The notes under the pieces were generated by a model. That model saw only the letters and a list, made by a program, of their open reading frames with translations, was not told the origin of the DNA and made no database searches. A program made the translations under genes and the position numbers. This document shows positions 53,806 through 61,641 of a stretch of 64,000 nucleotides of DNA, piece after piece; position 1 is the first letter of the stretch, and each line of letters opens with the position of its first letter. Source of the stretch: Pseudomonadota bacterium (lineage in GTDB: Bacteria > Desulfobacterota > Desulfobacteria > Desulfobacterales > RPRI01). Where the stretch lies: assembly GCA_018901125.1 (NCBI GenBank), contig JAHIFE010000136.1, forward strand, positions 1-64,000. The letters are read 5' to 3'.

Positions 53806-55050
53806 CGCATTCCCACCTACTTTTGTTTGCATGGCATTCAATGTTTCGCGATGATGATCAACTATCGCTGCGTCACCCGCACTTGAGAGTGGAACGAACT
53901 CAAAACCAGCTGCAAGCATGCTGATATCGGTACGATTGACGATCTTAGCATAAACCGCCGTCAGGCAATTCACGCGCCGACCCTCGACTTGAGTGTCAGT
54001 ATCTTCGCGGTGCACTTCAATGAATGGAGAATCATTAAAAGCACCGCGAAGGAGCGACTTCATGGTTTCATCGGATGCAATCTCTTCAAGCAGCCGTTCT
54101 TGGGCTTGCACGAGGGAGTCAAACGGCCGAATAGCTACACCGGCAATTGTCAATTTGCCATGCCACCCCTGATCTTCGATATCGCGCCGCTTTAGCGCCA
54201 CACCGGTCACGACACCGGAATTGTCGCAGACCCACAACACTAACTCGATACAGGCATAGCAGAGACCCAGTTCGAGGCACTGAACAAACAACTCGTGTGG
54301 AGTGAACCCTTGTTTTGCACGCCGATGCTCGTCAATCCGGTCTGCTACGACGCGAAGGTGTGGAGAAATATCCGTAAGCGGCGCCCCCTTCAAGTATTCC
54401 AGTGTGATGTGTTCGATGTTGTCACCAAAAGCAGCTTGATTGGCCACGGGTGCTCTCTTTGGGAACGCTTTTGCCACCGCTGGCCTAAGCATCGCTATGT
54501 CTGCATCGAATAGCAGCGCGGTCTCCATTTTTTCAACGCGCCGATCCAGTCGGAAGCCAACGAAAGCCGCCAAAATTGAGATTGCAAGAAACGCCGCTAT
54601 TTTATCGTAATTCCCTAACGCGAGCGCTATTGTCGCAAAGATTCCTGCGAGGAATGAAGACATATACATAAAATGGATTCCGGACGTATAGACCACCAAG
54701 TCCGGAACGTCCTTCCAGCCGAACTTATTTCGCAGAACCGAAACATAGAGATACTCAGCCTCGAGAGAGGTTAGCCGATACTCTGGAAACATTCTCTTCA
54801 GCCGTATCCTATAACTTTCCTCAGGGCCACAGCTGAGATCCTTCAGCCTATGGATTATCGGAAGTACGAGAGCATCATATAAAAAGAAAAATGCCGCGCC
54901 CCCGGACAATGCACAACCTGTCAGGGGTATTGCGCCAATGTCTTTGATGACCTTTGCAGACGTCTCTGGAAAAAGAAACGAGAAATAGAAAAAACCCACA
55001 AACCCGATGAGAATAAAGCGAATGGCGTCTGAGACGCTTGTTTGTTCCAT
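53800..55050 (-). CDS. Multi-pass membrane protein of unknown function
   Basis: This 416-aa protein starts at the ATG at 55050, preceded by AGGAGG at good distance. Hydrophobic segments lie near residues 10-30 (FILIGFVGFFYFSFLF), 40-60, and a pair at about 125-170 (FMYMSSFLAGIFATIALALG, IAAFLAISILAAFVGF). A large soluble C-terminal domain (about 190-416) contains FTPHELFVQCLELGLCYACIELVLWVCDNSGVV. I do not recognise the family. Single-cassette membrane proteins with soluble tails often belong to toxin or defence families, but nothing here shows that. Confidence 0.6.
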   Translation of the reverse strand: MEQTSVSDAIRFILIGFVGFFYFSFLFPETSAKVIKDIGAIPLTGCALSGGAAFFFLYDALVLPIIHRLKDLSCGPEESYRIRLKRMFPEYRLTSLEAEYLYVSVLRNKFGWKDVPDLVVYTSGIHFMYMSSFLAGIFATIALALGNYDKIAAFLAISILAAFVGFRLDRRVEKMETALLFDADIAMLRPAVAKAFPKRAPVANQAAFGDNIEHITLEYLKGAPLTDISPHLRVVADRIDEHRRAKQGFTPHELFVQCLELGLCYACIELVLWVCDNSGVVTGVALKRRDIEDQGWHGKLTIAGVAIRPFDSLVQAQERLLEEIASDETMKSLLRGAFNDSPFIEVHREDTDTQVEGRRVNCLTAVYAKIVNRTDISMLAAGFEFVPLSSAGDAAIVDHHRETLNAMQTKVGGNAT

Positions 55051-55101
55051 TGCAGTCCTCCTGGAAAACGCTTGCCACAATTACTGACCTGAACCTGTGC
55101 G

Positions 55102-55163
55102 GCCTAACGCGGCTGGTCTGGGGCCGTGAGGTACGAGCGGACCCTATCACCAGCATGTTATAC
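55102..55163 (-). other. attC-like site 10
   Basis: Minus-strand R''-like GTATAAC (55157-55163) contains the preceding stop; R' GTTAGGC (55102-55108) is a perfect GTTRRRY. The stem CTGGTGATAGGG...CCCCAGACCAG is imperfect and differs from the common core. Confidence 0.8.
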
Positions 55164-55622
55164 GTCATACTTGTCATTATCTCCGTGACAATCAATAGAG
55201 TGAACTCTCGTCAAGAACTTGCCCTTTGGGACTATTTCATGGGCAGTACCTGGGAGGACAACAATTTCATCTCCTTGTTTCATAGTTTTCACAGTACCGT
55301 CCACTTTGATATTCATCTCACCTTCGAGCACAGTGTAGATTTCTGTGGCGAGTAAATGTTTGTGAGCCTCTTGCTGTGTGTTTTCATTGCAGGTTGCAAC
55401 CTCCAAGCCGCCGCATCCTGTTTCAAGAATTGTCGACTTACCATCAGGCCCAGGTGGATTCCAATCGAGATTCTGTAACGGTAGCGACTTGTCTGGACGC
55501 ATTTTATTTGCCAGTATCTTGCGTCCTCGATTGTTCGGCTTTGCAAGTCTTTCGTCTGATGCTGCCTTATCTTTGCGTATGATCACATACGAAACAGAGT
55601 GTTTGCTATCAATAGCATTCAT
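55158..55622 (-). CDS. Cupin-domain protein
   Basis: The 154-aa protein starts at the ATG at 55622, with TAGGAGAGG about 5 bases upstream. The cupin core contains EAHKHLLATEIYTVLEGEMNIKVDG (about 85-109) and KQGDEIVVLPGTAHEI (about 113-128), with the His/Glu metal-ligand positions (H-x3-E type, then H). Cupins range from isomerases and dioxygenases to sugar-binding proteins; the substrate here is unknown. It is a single-gene cassette. Confidence 0.84.
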   Translation of the reverse strand: MNAIDSKHSVSYVIIRKDKAASDERLAKPNNRGRKILANKMRPDKSLPLQNLDWNPPGPDGKSTILETGCGGLEVATCNENTQQEAHKHLLATEIYTVLEGEMNIKVDGTVKTMKQGDEIVVLPGTAHEIVPKGKFLTRVHSIDCHGDNDKYDV

Positions 55623-55657
55623 AAAAACCTCTCCTAATTGAATCGTATAATGTGCGA

Positions 55658-55865
55658 GTTGACCGGCGAATTTTAGCCGAATAATGGGCACGAAGTGGCC
55701 GATTATTCGGGAAAATTTGCCGGTCGAACGATTGGTTCGCGACGCGAAGCGGAGCGGACAAAGCGTTCGACGCAGGCAACTCGCACATTCGCGCCGCGTA
55801 GCGGCGCGAATGTGCTTTTCAGCGGCCGCGGTTTTTTGCGGTCCGCTGAAAAAGACTTGTTATTT
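55658..55865 (-). other. attC-like site 11 with adjoining hairpin-dense segment
   Basis: Minus-strand R''-like AAATAAC (55859-55865) contains the preceding stop. It is followed by stem CAGCGGACCGC / GCGGCCGCTG around AAAAAAC, a perfect 15-bp-arm hairpin (GCACATTCGCGCCGC and its inverse, GTA loop, about 55783-55815) and R'-like GTTGCCT (55774-55780). Beyond it, 55658-55773 contains further inverted repeats, including copies of TGTGCGAGTTG facing each other across the segment. It may hold an ORF-less mini-cassette. Confidence 0.6.
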
Positions 55866-56354
55866 GCGGACAACGGAAAACCCCTTGATCGCCGAAAAGA
55901 CTGAACCCCACTCTTTGTCTGGTAATTCTGAACCGCATTTAGCACAAACAGAGTCGTCCTTTTCTGGCACACCATCAGGGTAAACTGATAGCCAGGTAAC
56001 CACCTTAGCCTCGTAATCAACTGAATAATATTCGTCGCAAAATCCAGAAGTACCAAAACCAATATTAGTAAGTTTACACACAGGGCAACGCTTTTGCCAT
56101 CCAGCTTCAGCCGAACCAATACAGGAACGAATAGAAGCCCATTCTGGCGCATTGAACACCTGCATGGTATCGTCTTTATTGTCAAGCTGATCGACCAAGT
56201 CAAGCAACCTCAAAATCAATGGCGCTCCCCATTCAGCAGCCTCAGGATCAGCAAGCATCGCATTCCATTGTTCGATAACTTGATAGTAGCCATAGTTACC
56301 AGGTCCAATCTTCAGTTCAACCGATTGACGTTTATTTACGGCATCTTGATACAT
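55860..56354 (-). CDS. Hypothetical cassette protein with a putative zinc ribbon
   Basis: The 164-aa protein is acidic and contains KRCPVCKLTNIGFG (about 87-100) and a second DSVCAKCGSELPDKEWG (about 134-150), a CxxC...CxxC pair typical of a zinc-binding ribbon. The N-terminal half is helical (PLILRLLDLVDQLDN). I do not recognise the family. Its stop lies inside the R'' box of site 11, supporting cassette status. Confidence 0.6.
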   Translation of the reverse strand: MYQDAVNKRQSVELKIGPGNYGYYQVIEQWNAMLADPEAAEWGAPLILRLLDLVDQLDNKDDTMQVFNAPEWASIRSCIGSAEAGWQKRCPVCKLTNIGFGTSGFCDEYYSVDYEAKVVTWLSVYPDGVPEKDDSVCAKCGSELPDKEWGSVFSAIKGFSVVRK

Positions 56355-56367
56355 GATCTACCTATAC

Positions 56368-56429
56368 AAATAACGGTGAGTTCACTTAGCCGCATGCTGT
56401 TTGCGGTCAAGTGAAACGATTTGTTAACG
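56368..56429 (-). other. attC-like site 12
   Basis: Minus-strand R''-like CGTTAAC (56423-56429), imperfect stem TTTCACTTGACCGC / GCGGCTAAGTGAAC around AAACAGCAT, and R'-like GTTATTT (56368-56374). This loop sequence differs from the AAAAAAC form of neighbouring sites. Confidence 0.7.
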
Positions 56430-56440
56430 AAAGGTATTTA

Positions 56441-56920
56441 TTATGTTTTATCGTTTTCTTTCTTTTTTACTACAAGTGAAGCAGTGTTTTCAAGTACGCG
56501 AAGAAATTCCTTCTGAATCTTGTTTTGCAATTCATATTGATCACCAAAGGCTTGGGGAACATAGAACTTATCCATATCGGTTTGCTTCAATGTCGGATAA
56601 CTTAAATCCTTCGCAATTTCGGTTAGGAGTTCCAGCCATGTATGATCCCTCTCCTGAGTATATGGCTGAGCAAGTAGAGCATAATACTTGTGCCAAAGTT
56701 CCACTATCCTCAAATTATTTGAAAACACAATATCAAGCGTATTCAACACTTCAACCATTGCATAATTTGGAGGTATTGATTTTCGGTGAGCCATAAGCAA
56801 TAAGAACGCCCGGTGTTTTGCGTCACGTTTTTCTTTGCGACTTTGATACCACAAGGTAATAATAACGGCAGCAATTGGGCCAATAATCACAGCAAGAATA
56901 TTCATGATTTTAATATCCAT
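56441..56920 (-). CDS. Membrane-anchored hypothetical protein (DUF6680-like)
   Basis: The 159-aa protein from the ATG at 56920 has one N-terminal transmembrane helix (IMNILAVIIGPIAAVIITLWY) and a soluble helical domain. The domain contains WLELLTEIAKDLSYPTLKQTDMDKFYVPQAFGDQYELQ (about 86-123). This pattern resembles the DUF6680 family, of unknown function. A further in-frame TTG at 56944 is possible but less likely. It is the outermost cassette on the right side; the GTTAACT at 56936-56942 may be its left recombination border. Confidence 0.6.
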   Translation of the reverse strand: MDIKIMNILAVIIGPIAAVIITLWYQSRKEKRDAKHRAFLLLMAHRKSIPPNYAMVEVLNTLDIVFSNNLRIVELWHKYYALLAQPYTQERDHTWLELLTEIAKDLSYPTLKQTDMDKFYVPQAFGDQYELQNKIQKEFLRVLENTASLVVKKKENDKT

Positions 56921-56944
56921 TATTATATTTTTAATAGTTAACAA

Positions 56945-57390
56945 GTGATTCTACGGATCTGGAGATCTTAACATTTTGTATGATCACCGGAAAGGTTTAG
57001 AAATAAATTTTTAATCTTTAAGTTAAATTACAAAATGACTATGGTTTGTTTTATCTTAAATTTGAACTATATATATCCTATTGACGATGTTTTTGCAATA
57101 ATAAATATATTTCTAACCTTCCAGATATCATGATAGTTATCAAAATATTAGGAAAGAGGAGATATTCTTTATAACGTTATATTGATTACCGGATAAAACC
57201 TTTTAAAAGTATGAAATCTTTTATATTGATGATTTAAGGAAGTTATCTTATATCTGAAAGAATTCAATTTACCTGCAATAATTCTGGTTTGATAATCTCA
57301 GCCAGGCTGGCTATTCTGAAATGGTTTCTGAAATACTTGCCGGATGATTTTCCCTGCATGGGAAATGCCGATGTGAATAATGAGCTATTA
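56945..57390. other. 446-bp region between the cassette array and rarA, no gene or attI identified
   Basis: AT-rich DNA with no convincing coding frame. I see no integron integrase gene, no attI-like sequence with a promoter, and no tRNA. A weak hairpin TTTCCC/GGGAAA (57349-57365) follows rarA on the minus strand without a T-run. Confidence 0.4.
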
Positions 57391-58746
57391 TTACTGCCCG
57401 TTTTTTTTCTCTTTCTTAAGTTTGCGCCATTTCTCAAGTCTTTGCCTGATAGTTTTTTCATAACCTCTTTCGGTTGGAAAATAAAAAAGAACTCCATCAA
57501 GTTTATCAGGAAGGTATTCCTGGAAAACATAATCTTCTTTATAGTCATGAGCATATTTATAGTCTTTGCCATAGCCCAGCTCTTTCATAAGAGAAGTAGG
57601 AGCGTTTCTGATATGGAAAGGTACCGGAAGCGCTCCTTCGCTTCTTACGGCTTTCTGAACACGGCCATACGCGGTGTAAATGCTGCTGCTCTTGGGAGCG
57701 GTTGAAAGGTAAATTGCGGCCTGTGCGAGAGCAAGCTCGCCTTCGGGTTGTCCGATAAATTTAAAAGCTTCCATTGCGCTTACTGCAATGCTTAAAGCAT
57801 ATGGATCGGCATTTCCGATATCTTCCGATGCAAATCTTATCATTCTTCGTGCTATAAAAAGCGGATCTTCACCACCAGACAGCATGCGGGCAAGCCAGTA
57901 TATGGCAGCATCCGGATCACTTCCTCTCATGCTCTTATGAAGCGCCGATATCAGGTTATAATGTTCCTCACCTTTTTTGTCATACAACAAAGCTTTCTTC
58001 TGAAGGGCTTTCTCCAGATCTTTGAGCGTTATACAGACTTGTTCATTATCTTGTGTCTTCTTATTTCCTGTTGCTATTTTAGCGGCTATTTCAAGGCTGT
58101 TTAAAGCCATCCTGGCATCGCCGTCCGATATTCTTACAAGATGGGATAATACTTCTTCTGAAAGCGAAAGATTTAATTCTCCAAGCCCTCTTTCTTTATC
58201 TTTTAAGGCACTATCAATTATCCGGGCGATATCATCATCGGAAAGGGTTTTTAGAGTAATGACTCTGCATCGTGAAAGAAGAGGAGCAATAACCTCGAAA
58301 GAAGGATTTTCGGTTGTTGCGCCTATTAATGTTATCAGACCGCTTTCAACATGGTACAGGAATGCATCCTGCTGGGCTTTATTGAATCTGTGAATTTCGT
58401 CAACAAAAAGAATTGTTTTTTTTCTGAAAAGTTTAAGCTGGTTTTTTGCCTCTTCAATAACCGCTCTTATTTCCTTAACCCCGGAAAGGACTGCTGAAAA
58501 ATGCATAAAATAAGAGCTTGTTTCACGGGCAATAATTCTTGCAAGAGTTGTTTTCCCACAACCCGGAGGACCCCAAAGAATCATTGAAAAAACCTGGTCT
58601 TTTTCAAATGCATGCCTGATCAATGTGCCTTCGGCAACAACATGCTCCTGGCCTGCAAACTCATCCAGATTTATTGGGCGCATCTTCTCGGCAAGAGGCT
58701 TTGAGTCGTTTCCAGTTTTTTCAGCGCCGTATTCAAAAAGATCCAA
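57391..58746 (-). CDS. rarA: Replication-associated recombination protein A (RarA/MgsA)
   Basis: This 451-aa AAA+ ATPase of the clamp-loader superfamily acts at stalled replication forks. It has Walker A GPPGCGKTT (about 59-67), the Walker B FVDEIHRFNKAQQDAFL (about 114-130), sensor and ARMALNSLEIAA blocks (about 222-233), and the C-terminal tetramerisation domain (about 270-451: MRGSDPDAAIYWLARMLSGGEDPLFIARRMIRFASEDIGNADPYAL). The full length matches the family. Housekeeping gene bordering the cassette array on its right. Confidence 0.95.
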   Translation of the reverse strand: MDLFEYGAEKTGNDSKPLAEKMRPINLDEFAGQEHVVAEGTLIRHAFEKDQVFSMILWGPPGCGKTTLARIIARETSSYFMHFSAVLSGVKEIRAVIEEAKNQLKLFRKKTILFVDEIHRFNKAQQDAFLYHVESGLITLIGATTENPSFEVIAPLLSRCRVITLKTLSDDDIARIIDSALKDKERGLGELNLSLSEEVLSHLVRISDGDARMALNSLEIAAKIATGNKKTQDNEQVCITLKDLEKALQKKALLYDKKGEEHYNLISALHKSMRGSDPDAAIYWLARMLSGGEDPLFIARRMIRFASEDIGNADPYALSIAVSAMEAFKFIGQPEGELALAQAAIYLSTAPKSSSIYTAYGRVQKAVRSEGALPVPFHIRNAPTSLMKELGYGKDYKYAHDYKEDYVFQEYLPDKLDGVLFYFPTERGYEKTIRQRLEKWRKLKKEKKNGQ

Positions 58747-58793
58747 ATTGTCCTCAAAAATATTTTTAGTTAAGCCCTAAGCATTCCCGAAAA

Positions 58794-60122
58794 CTATTTT
58801 TTTTTATGCCTGTCACCATCTCTTGTTTTAAAAACAAGCTTTATCGGTGTCTTATCAAGTCCTGCACCCGACCTGATCTGATTTACAAGATACCTTTTAT
58901 AGGAAAAATGAAGCGCATCAGCATAATTCACAAAGAAAACAAATGTTGGGGGTTTAATTGAAACCTGGGTAGTATAGTAGAATTTAATCCTTTTTCCTCT
59001 GCAAAGCGATGGTTCCGTCTTGGTAACGGCAGACTCTAAAATTCTGTTCAGTTCTCCGGTGCCGACGCGAAACTCATACTGCTTGTACACTTCGTCTACA
59101 ACATCAAATATTTTCGCAACCCCAAGCCCTGTTTTTGCCGAGATTGTCATTGCAGGCGCATAATTTAAATATTTGGCTTCATATCTTAACTGCTCCATGA
59201 ATTTTTTCTTTATTTTATCCCCTTTTTCAACAGTATCCCACTTGTTTAAAAGAAAGATACAGCCGCATTCACGCTCATACGCATATCCGGCAATACTTAT
59301 ATCCTGATCCGTTATACCTTCTGAAGCATCTATGATTATAAGAGCAACATCACATCTATCAAGGCTTTTTAAGGCTTTTATAATTGAAAATTTCTCAATT
59401 TTTTTTGATACTCTGCTCTTTCTCCTAATACCTGCTGTGTCTATAATAAGATACTGCTTGCCTTTTATTTCACAAATAGAATCCACGGCATCACGGGTCG
59501 TACCCGGCACATCGCTAACTATATGCCGGTCTTTACCCAGAATGCGGTTTATAAGTGATGATTTCCCGGCATTTGGTCTTCCGATAACCGCAACCTTTAT
59601 CATATCCTGATATTGGCCGGAAACAGTTTTTGGGAATATACTTACAAGTTCATCAAGAAAGCTCCCAACACCATAGCCATGCTCGGATGATAAGGAGTAT
59701 ATTTTTTCTATTCCAAGAGAATAAAATTCATAAAGATTGATCTCTTTTTCATCACCATCAATCTTGTTAACAACATAGAAAACAGGCTTGGTAACCGATC
59801 TTAATAATTGCACAATGTCTGAATCAAAAGGAGAAACGCCACCCTTACCGTCCAGCATCATTATGATCGCATCGGCGTCATCTATTGATTGCTTTACCTG
59901 CATGCGGACCTTAGTATTAATATCGTCTTCATCACCGTATGCAAAACCGCCAGTATCAACAAGAGTAAACTCGACATCATTCCATATGGCGTCTCTATGT
60001 ATACAATCTCTTGTAACTCCAGGGAAATCATCAACTATAGCATCTTTGGTTTTTGTAACCCGGTTAAAAAACGTCGACTTGCCAACATTTGGTCTTCCGA
60101 CTATAGTGATAATAGGTTTCAT
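58794..60122 (-). CDS. der: Ribosome-associated GTPase Der (EngA)
   Basis: This 442-aa double-GTPase is required for 50S ribosome assembly. The first GTPase domain has GRPNVGKSTFFN (about 8-19), DTGG and NKID. The second has GRPNAGKSSLINRIL (about 181-195), DTAGIRRK (about 230-237) and NKWD (about 293-296). A KH-like domain lies at the C-terminus. The length and both G domains match the family. It lies 47 bp upstream of rarA on the same strand, so the pair may be co-transcribed. Confidence 0.96.
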   Translation of the reverse strand: MKPIITIVGRPNVGKSTFFNRVTKTKDAIVDDFPGVTRDCIHRDAIWNDVEFTLVDTGGFAYGDEDDINTKVRMQVKQSIDDADAIIMMLDGKGGVSPFDSDIVQLLRSVTKPVFYVVNKIDGDEKEINLYEFYSLGIEKIYSLSSEHGYGVGSFLDELVSIFPKTVSGQYQDMIKVAVIGRPNAGKSSLINRILGKDRHIVSDVPGTTRDAVDSICEIKGKQYLIIDTAGIRRKSRVSKKIEKFSIIKALKSLDRCDVALIIIDASEGITDQDISIAGYAYERECGCIFLLNKWDTVEKGDKIKKKFMEQLRYEAKYLNYAPAMTISAKTGLGVAKIFDVVDEVYKQYEFRVGTGELNRILESAVTKTEPSLCRGKRIKFYYTTQVSIKPPTFVFFVNYADALHFSYKRYLVNQIRSGAGLDKTPIKLVFKTRDGDRHKKK

Positions 60123-60409
60123 TTTATTTTATGGGAATCCTTTCAAAAATAAATAAATCCGGTTGATTGAACTACCGGTGATTTCAAATGGTTCAAGAGC
60201 TTAAGAGGGTTCCTGAAACCTACCAATAAACAATTAAAGGGAAAGCTTCCAATTTATATATCAAATATTAACAGGATGTCAAAATACAGGGTACTACGTA
60301 CATTAATTTTTTGGAACTTATTATTTTAACTATTTGCAAAAACAGCAAACTTATGAGTTTATAGTATAGTTTATACAATTTGAAATTAAATACAAAATAA
60401 TATTTTCAC

Positions 60410-60438
60410 TTGACGTATCATAAAACTGATATTATTAT
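60410..60438 (+). promoter_or_regulatory. Sigma-70-type promoter upstream of the cold-shock gene
   Basis: TTGACG (60410-60415), 17-base spacer, TATTAT (60433-60438). It would give a leader of about 110-115 bases before the TTG start; this contains AAGGAAC/GTTCCTT (60488-60502), a small hairpin. Long leaders are typical of cold-shock genes. Confidence 0.65.
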
Positions 60439-60558
60439 TTCCGATATTTTTTTAACGGCCGCAGTCAGTATAGTAGTATTGCTCTTTAAGGAACGGTTCC
60501 TTTTAAGGCGTCTGTCTTGAGCCGGAATTTTGTAACATTTTTTAAGGAGAAAAGAATT

Positions 60559-60759
60559 TTGGCAAACGGAATTGTAAAATGGTTCAGTAACAAAAAAGGT
60601 TATGGATTTATTGAACAGGAAAACGGCGAGGATGTATTCGTTCATCATTCTGCAATAAATGGAGCCGGTTTTAAAACTCTTTCCGAAGGTGAAAAGGTTA
60701 CCTTTGATATCGAACAGGGCGAAAAAGGGCCAGCGGCTGTTAATGTCACAAAAATTTAA
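60559..60759 (+). CDS. cspA: Cold-shock protein (CspA family), TTG start
   Basis: The 66-aa single CSD protein, an RNA chaperone, contains the RNP1 motif KGYGFIEQ (about 14-21) and RNP2 VFVHHSAI (about 28-35). I take the TTG at 60559 as start because AAGGAGA lies about 8 bases upstream and the homologous family begins MANG/MAQG at this point. The upstream in-frame extension is leader sequence. It ends just 6 bases before a copy of the 142-bp repeat. Confidence 0.9.
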   Translation: MANGIVKWFSNKKGYGFIEQENGEDVFVHHSAINGAGFKTLSEGEKVTFDIEQGEKGPAAVNVTKI

Positions 60760-60765
60760 TCTTTT

Positions 60766-60907
60766 GAGCCACTTTCAAAATGTTTCAGTTTGGTCAAGGT
60801 CAAGGCGGGTGAAAATTTTAACCGCAGGAATACATGGAGTATTTCGAGGATTAAAATTTTCACCTAACGCAGAGATTGGCCAAAATGGGACGTTTTGAAA
60901 CTGGCTC
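60766..60907 (+). repeat. 142-bp dispersed palindromic repeat, copy 2
   Basis: Terminal inverted sequences GAGCCACTTTCAAAA and TTTTGAAACTGGCTC (one mismatch within the arms), an inner pair GTGAAAATTTTAA / TTAAAATTTTCAC, and a loop centred on GGAATACATGGAGTATTTC. It is flanked by TTTT on both sides, a possible 4-bp target duplication. It differs from copy 3 at about five positions by eye. Confidence 0.85.
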
Positions 60908-61386
60908 TTTTTTAAAAAAAATCGAAGGGCATCTCCTAAGGTTGCTGTTTTATACAAAACATTTGAAAAGCCTCCAAACTTGCCCGGGTACATATAAGGC
61001 GTCTGCCTCAGTTGTTTAAACAGCAGGAATACAGCTCATCAGTATTTTACTGATAAATTTTACTGATAAAGTCCATTTTTATGCTGAGGATATGTTTTGT
61101 GCCACATTAGCGCAATACGCCGGATATTTAGATTCATGGTAACCGGGCAATATTGGTTAAGCTTATTCAGATGTCTATAAGCTACAACTGATAATGAGAT
61201 GCCTTTTTTGTTTTTTCAACCCATAATGAATTAGAAACGAATATCGAATAGCATACATCAATTTCTGCTATTCGCTATAAGTTGAGGCATATATGATGGA
61301 GGCGAATCTGCCTCCGCAAACAAAGGGTCGGTTAAGATTCCTGCTGTTCGCACACTCTTTTACCCGTCACAGCTTTATATTCGGGT
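60908..61386. other. Intergenic DNA between repeat copies, no gene
   Basis: About 480 bp without a convincing coding frame. It contains a hairpin GGAGGC/GCCTCC (61298-61315) and CGAATATCGAA-type units (near 61230) like those at 35983. Confidence 0.4.
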
Positions 61387-61528
61387 GAGCCACTTTCAAA
61401 ACGTTTCAGTTTGGTCAAGGTCAAGGCGGATGAAAATTTTAACCGCAGGAATACATGGAGTATTTCGAGGATTAAAATTTTCGCCCAACGCAGAGATCGG
61501 CCAAAATGGGACGTTTTGAAACTGGCTC
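61387..61528 (+). repeat. 142-bp dispersed palindromic repeat, copy 3
   Basis: Same ends and inner palindromes as copy 2. It is flanked by GGGT on both sides, consistent with a 4-bp target duplication. It lies about 110 bp upstream of prfC in the same orientation as copy 2. Confidence 0.85.
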
Positions 61529-61641
61529 GGGTATTATGCTAAGGTCTTCCTGCGGTAAATATCATAAAAGCCCTCCTCCATCAAGTTCAACGATAGTGAA
61601 CAAAATCTTTAAAAGGCTACATAAGGTTATAAAATATTTAT

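Larger units (their letters stand above)
44434..56942 (-). mobile_element. Cassette array with twelve attC-like sites and no integrase (CALIN)
   Basis: Eleven genes or gene remnants, all on the minus strand, alternate with imperfect hairpins. Each hairpin is bordered on the minus strand by a 7-mer close to RYYYAAC after the gene and one close to GTTRRRY before the next. Five of the twelve RYYYAAC-type boxes overlap the preceding stop codon (45145, 50114, 53159, 53799 and 55157; the 55859 site likewise), the usual cassette arrangement. The stems share a GCGG-GCGC-AAAAAA-type core. No tyrosine recombinase, intI or clear attI is visible in the window. The right boundary may be the GTTAACT at 56936-56942. 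This fits a cluster of attC sites lacking an integron-integrase; several cassettes look defensive. Confidence 0.82.

Noticed and set aside
57000-57390. Integron integrase or attI next to the cassette array
   Set aside because: No tyrosine-recombinase motif or attI-type sequence could be found in the 56.9-57.4 kb region or elsewhere in the window.
60517-60558. N-terminal extension of the cold-shock protein
   Set aside because: It reads the leader; the ribosome site AAGGAGA positions the TTG at 60559, which begins the conserved domain.
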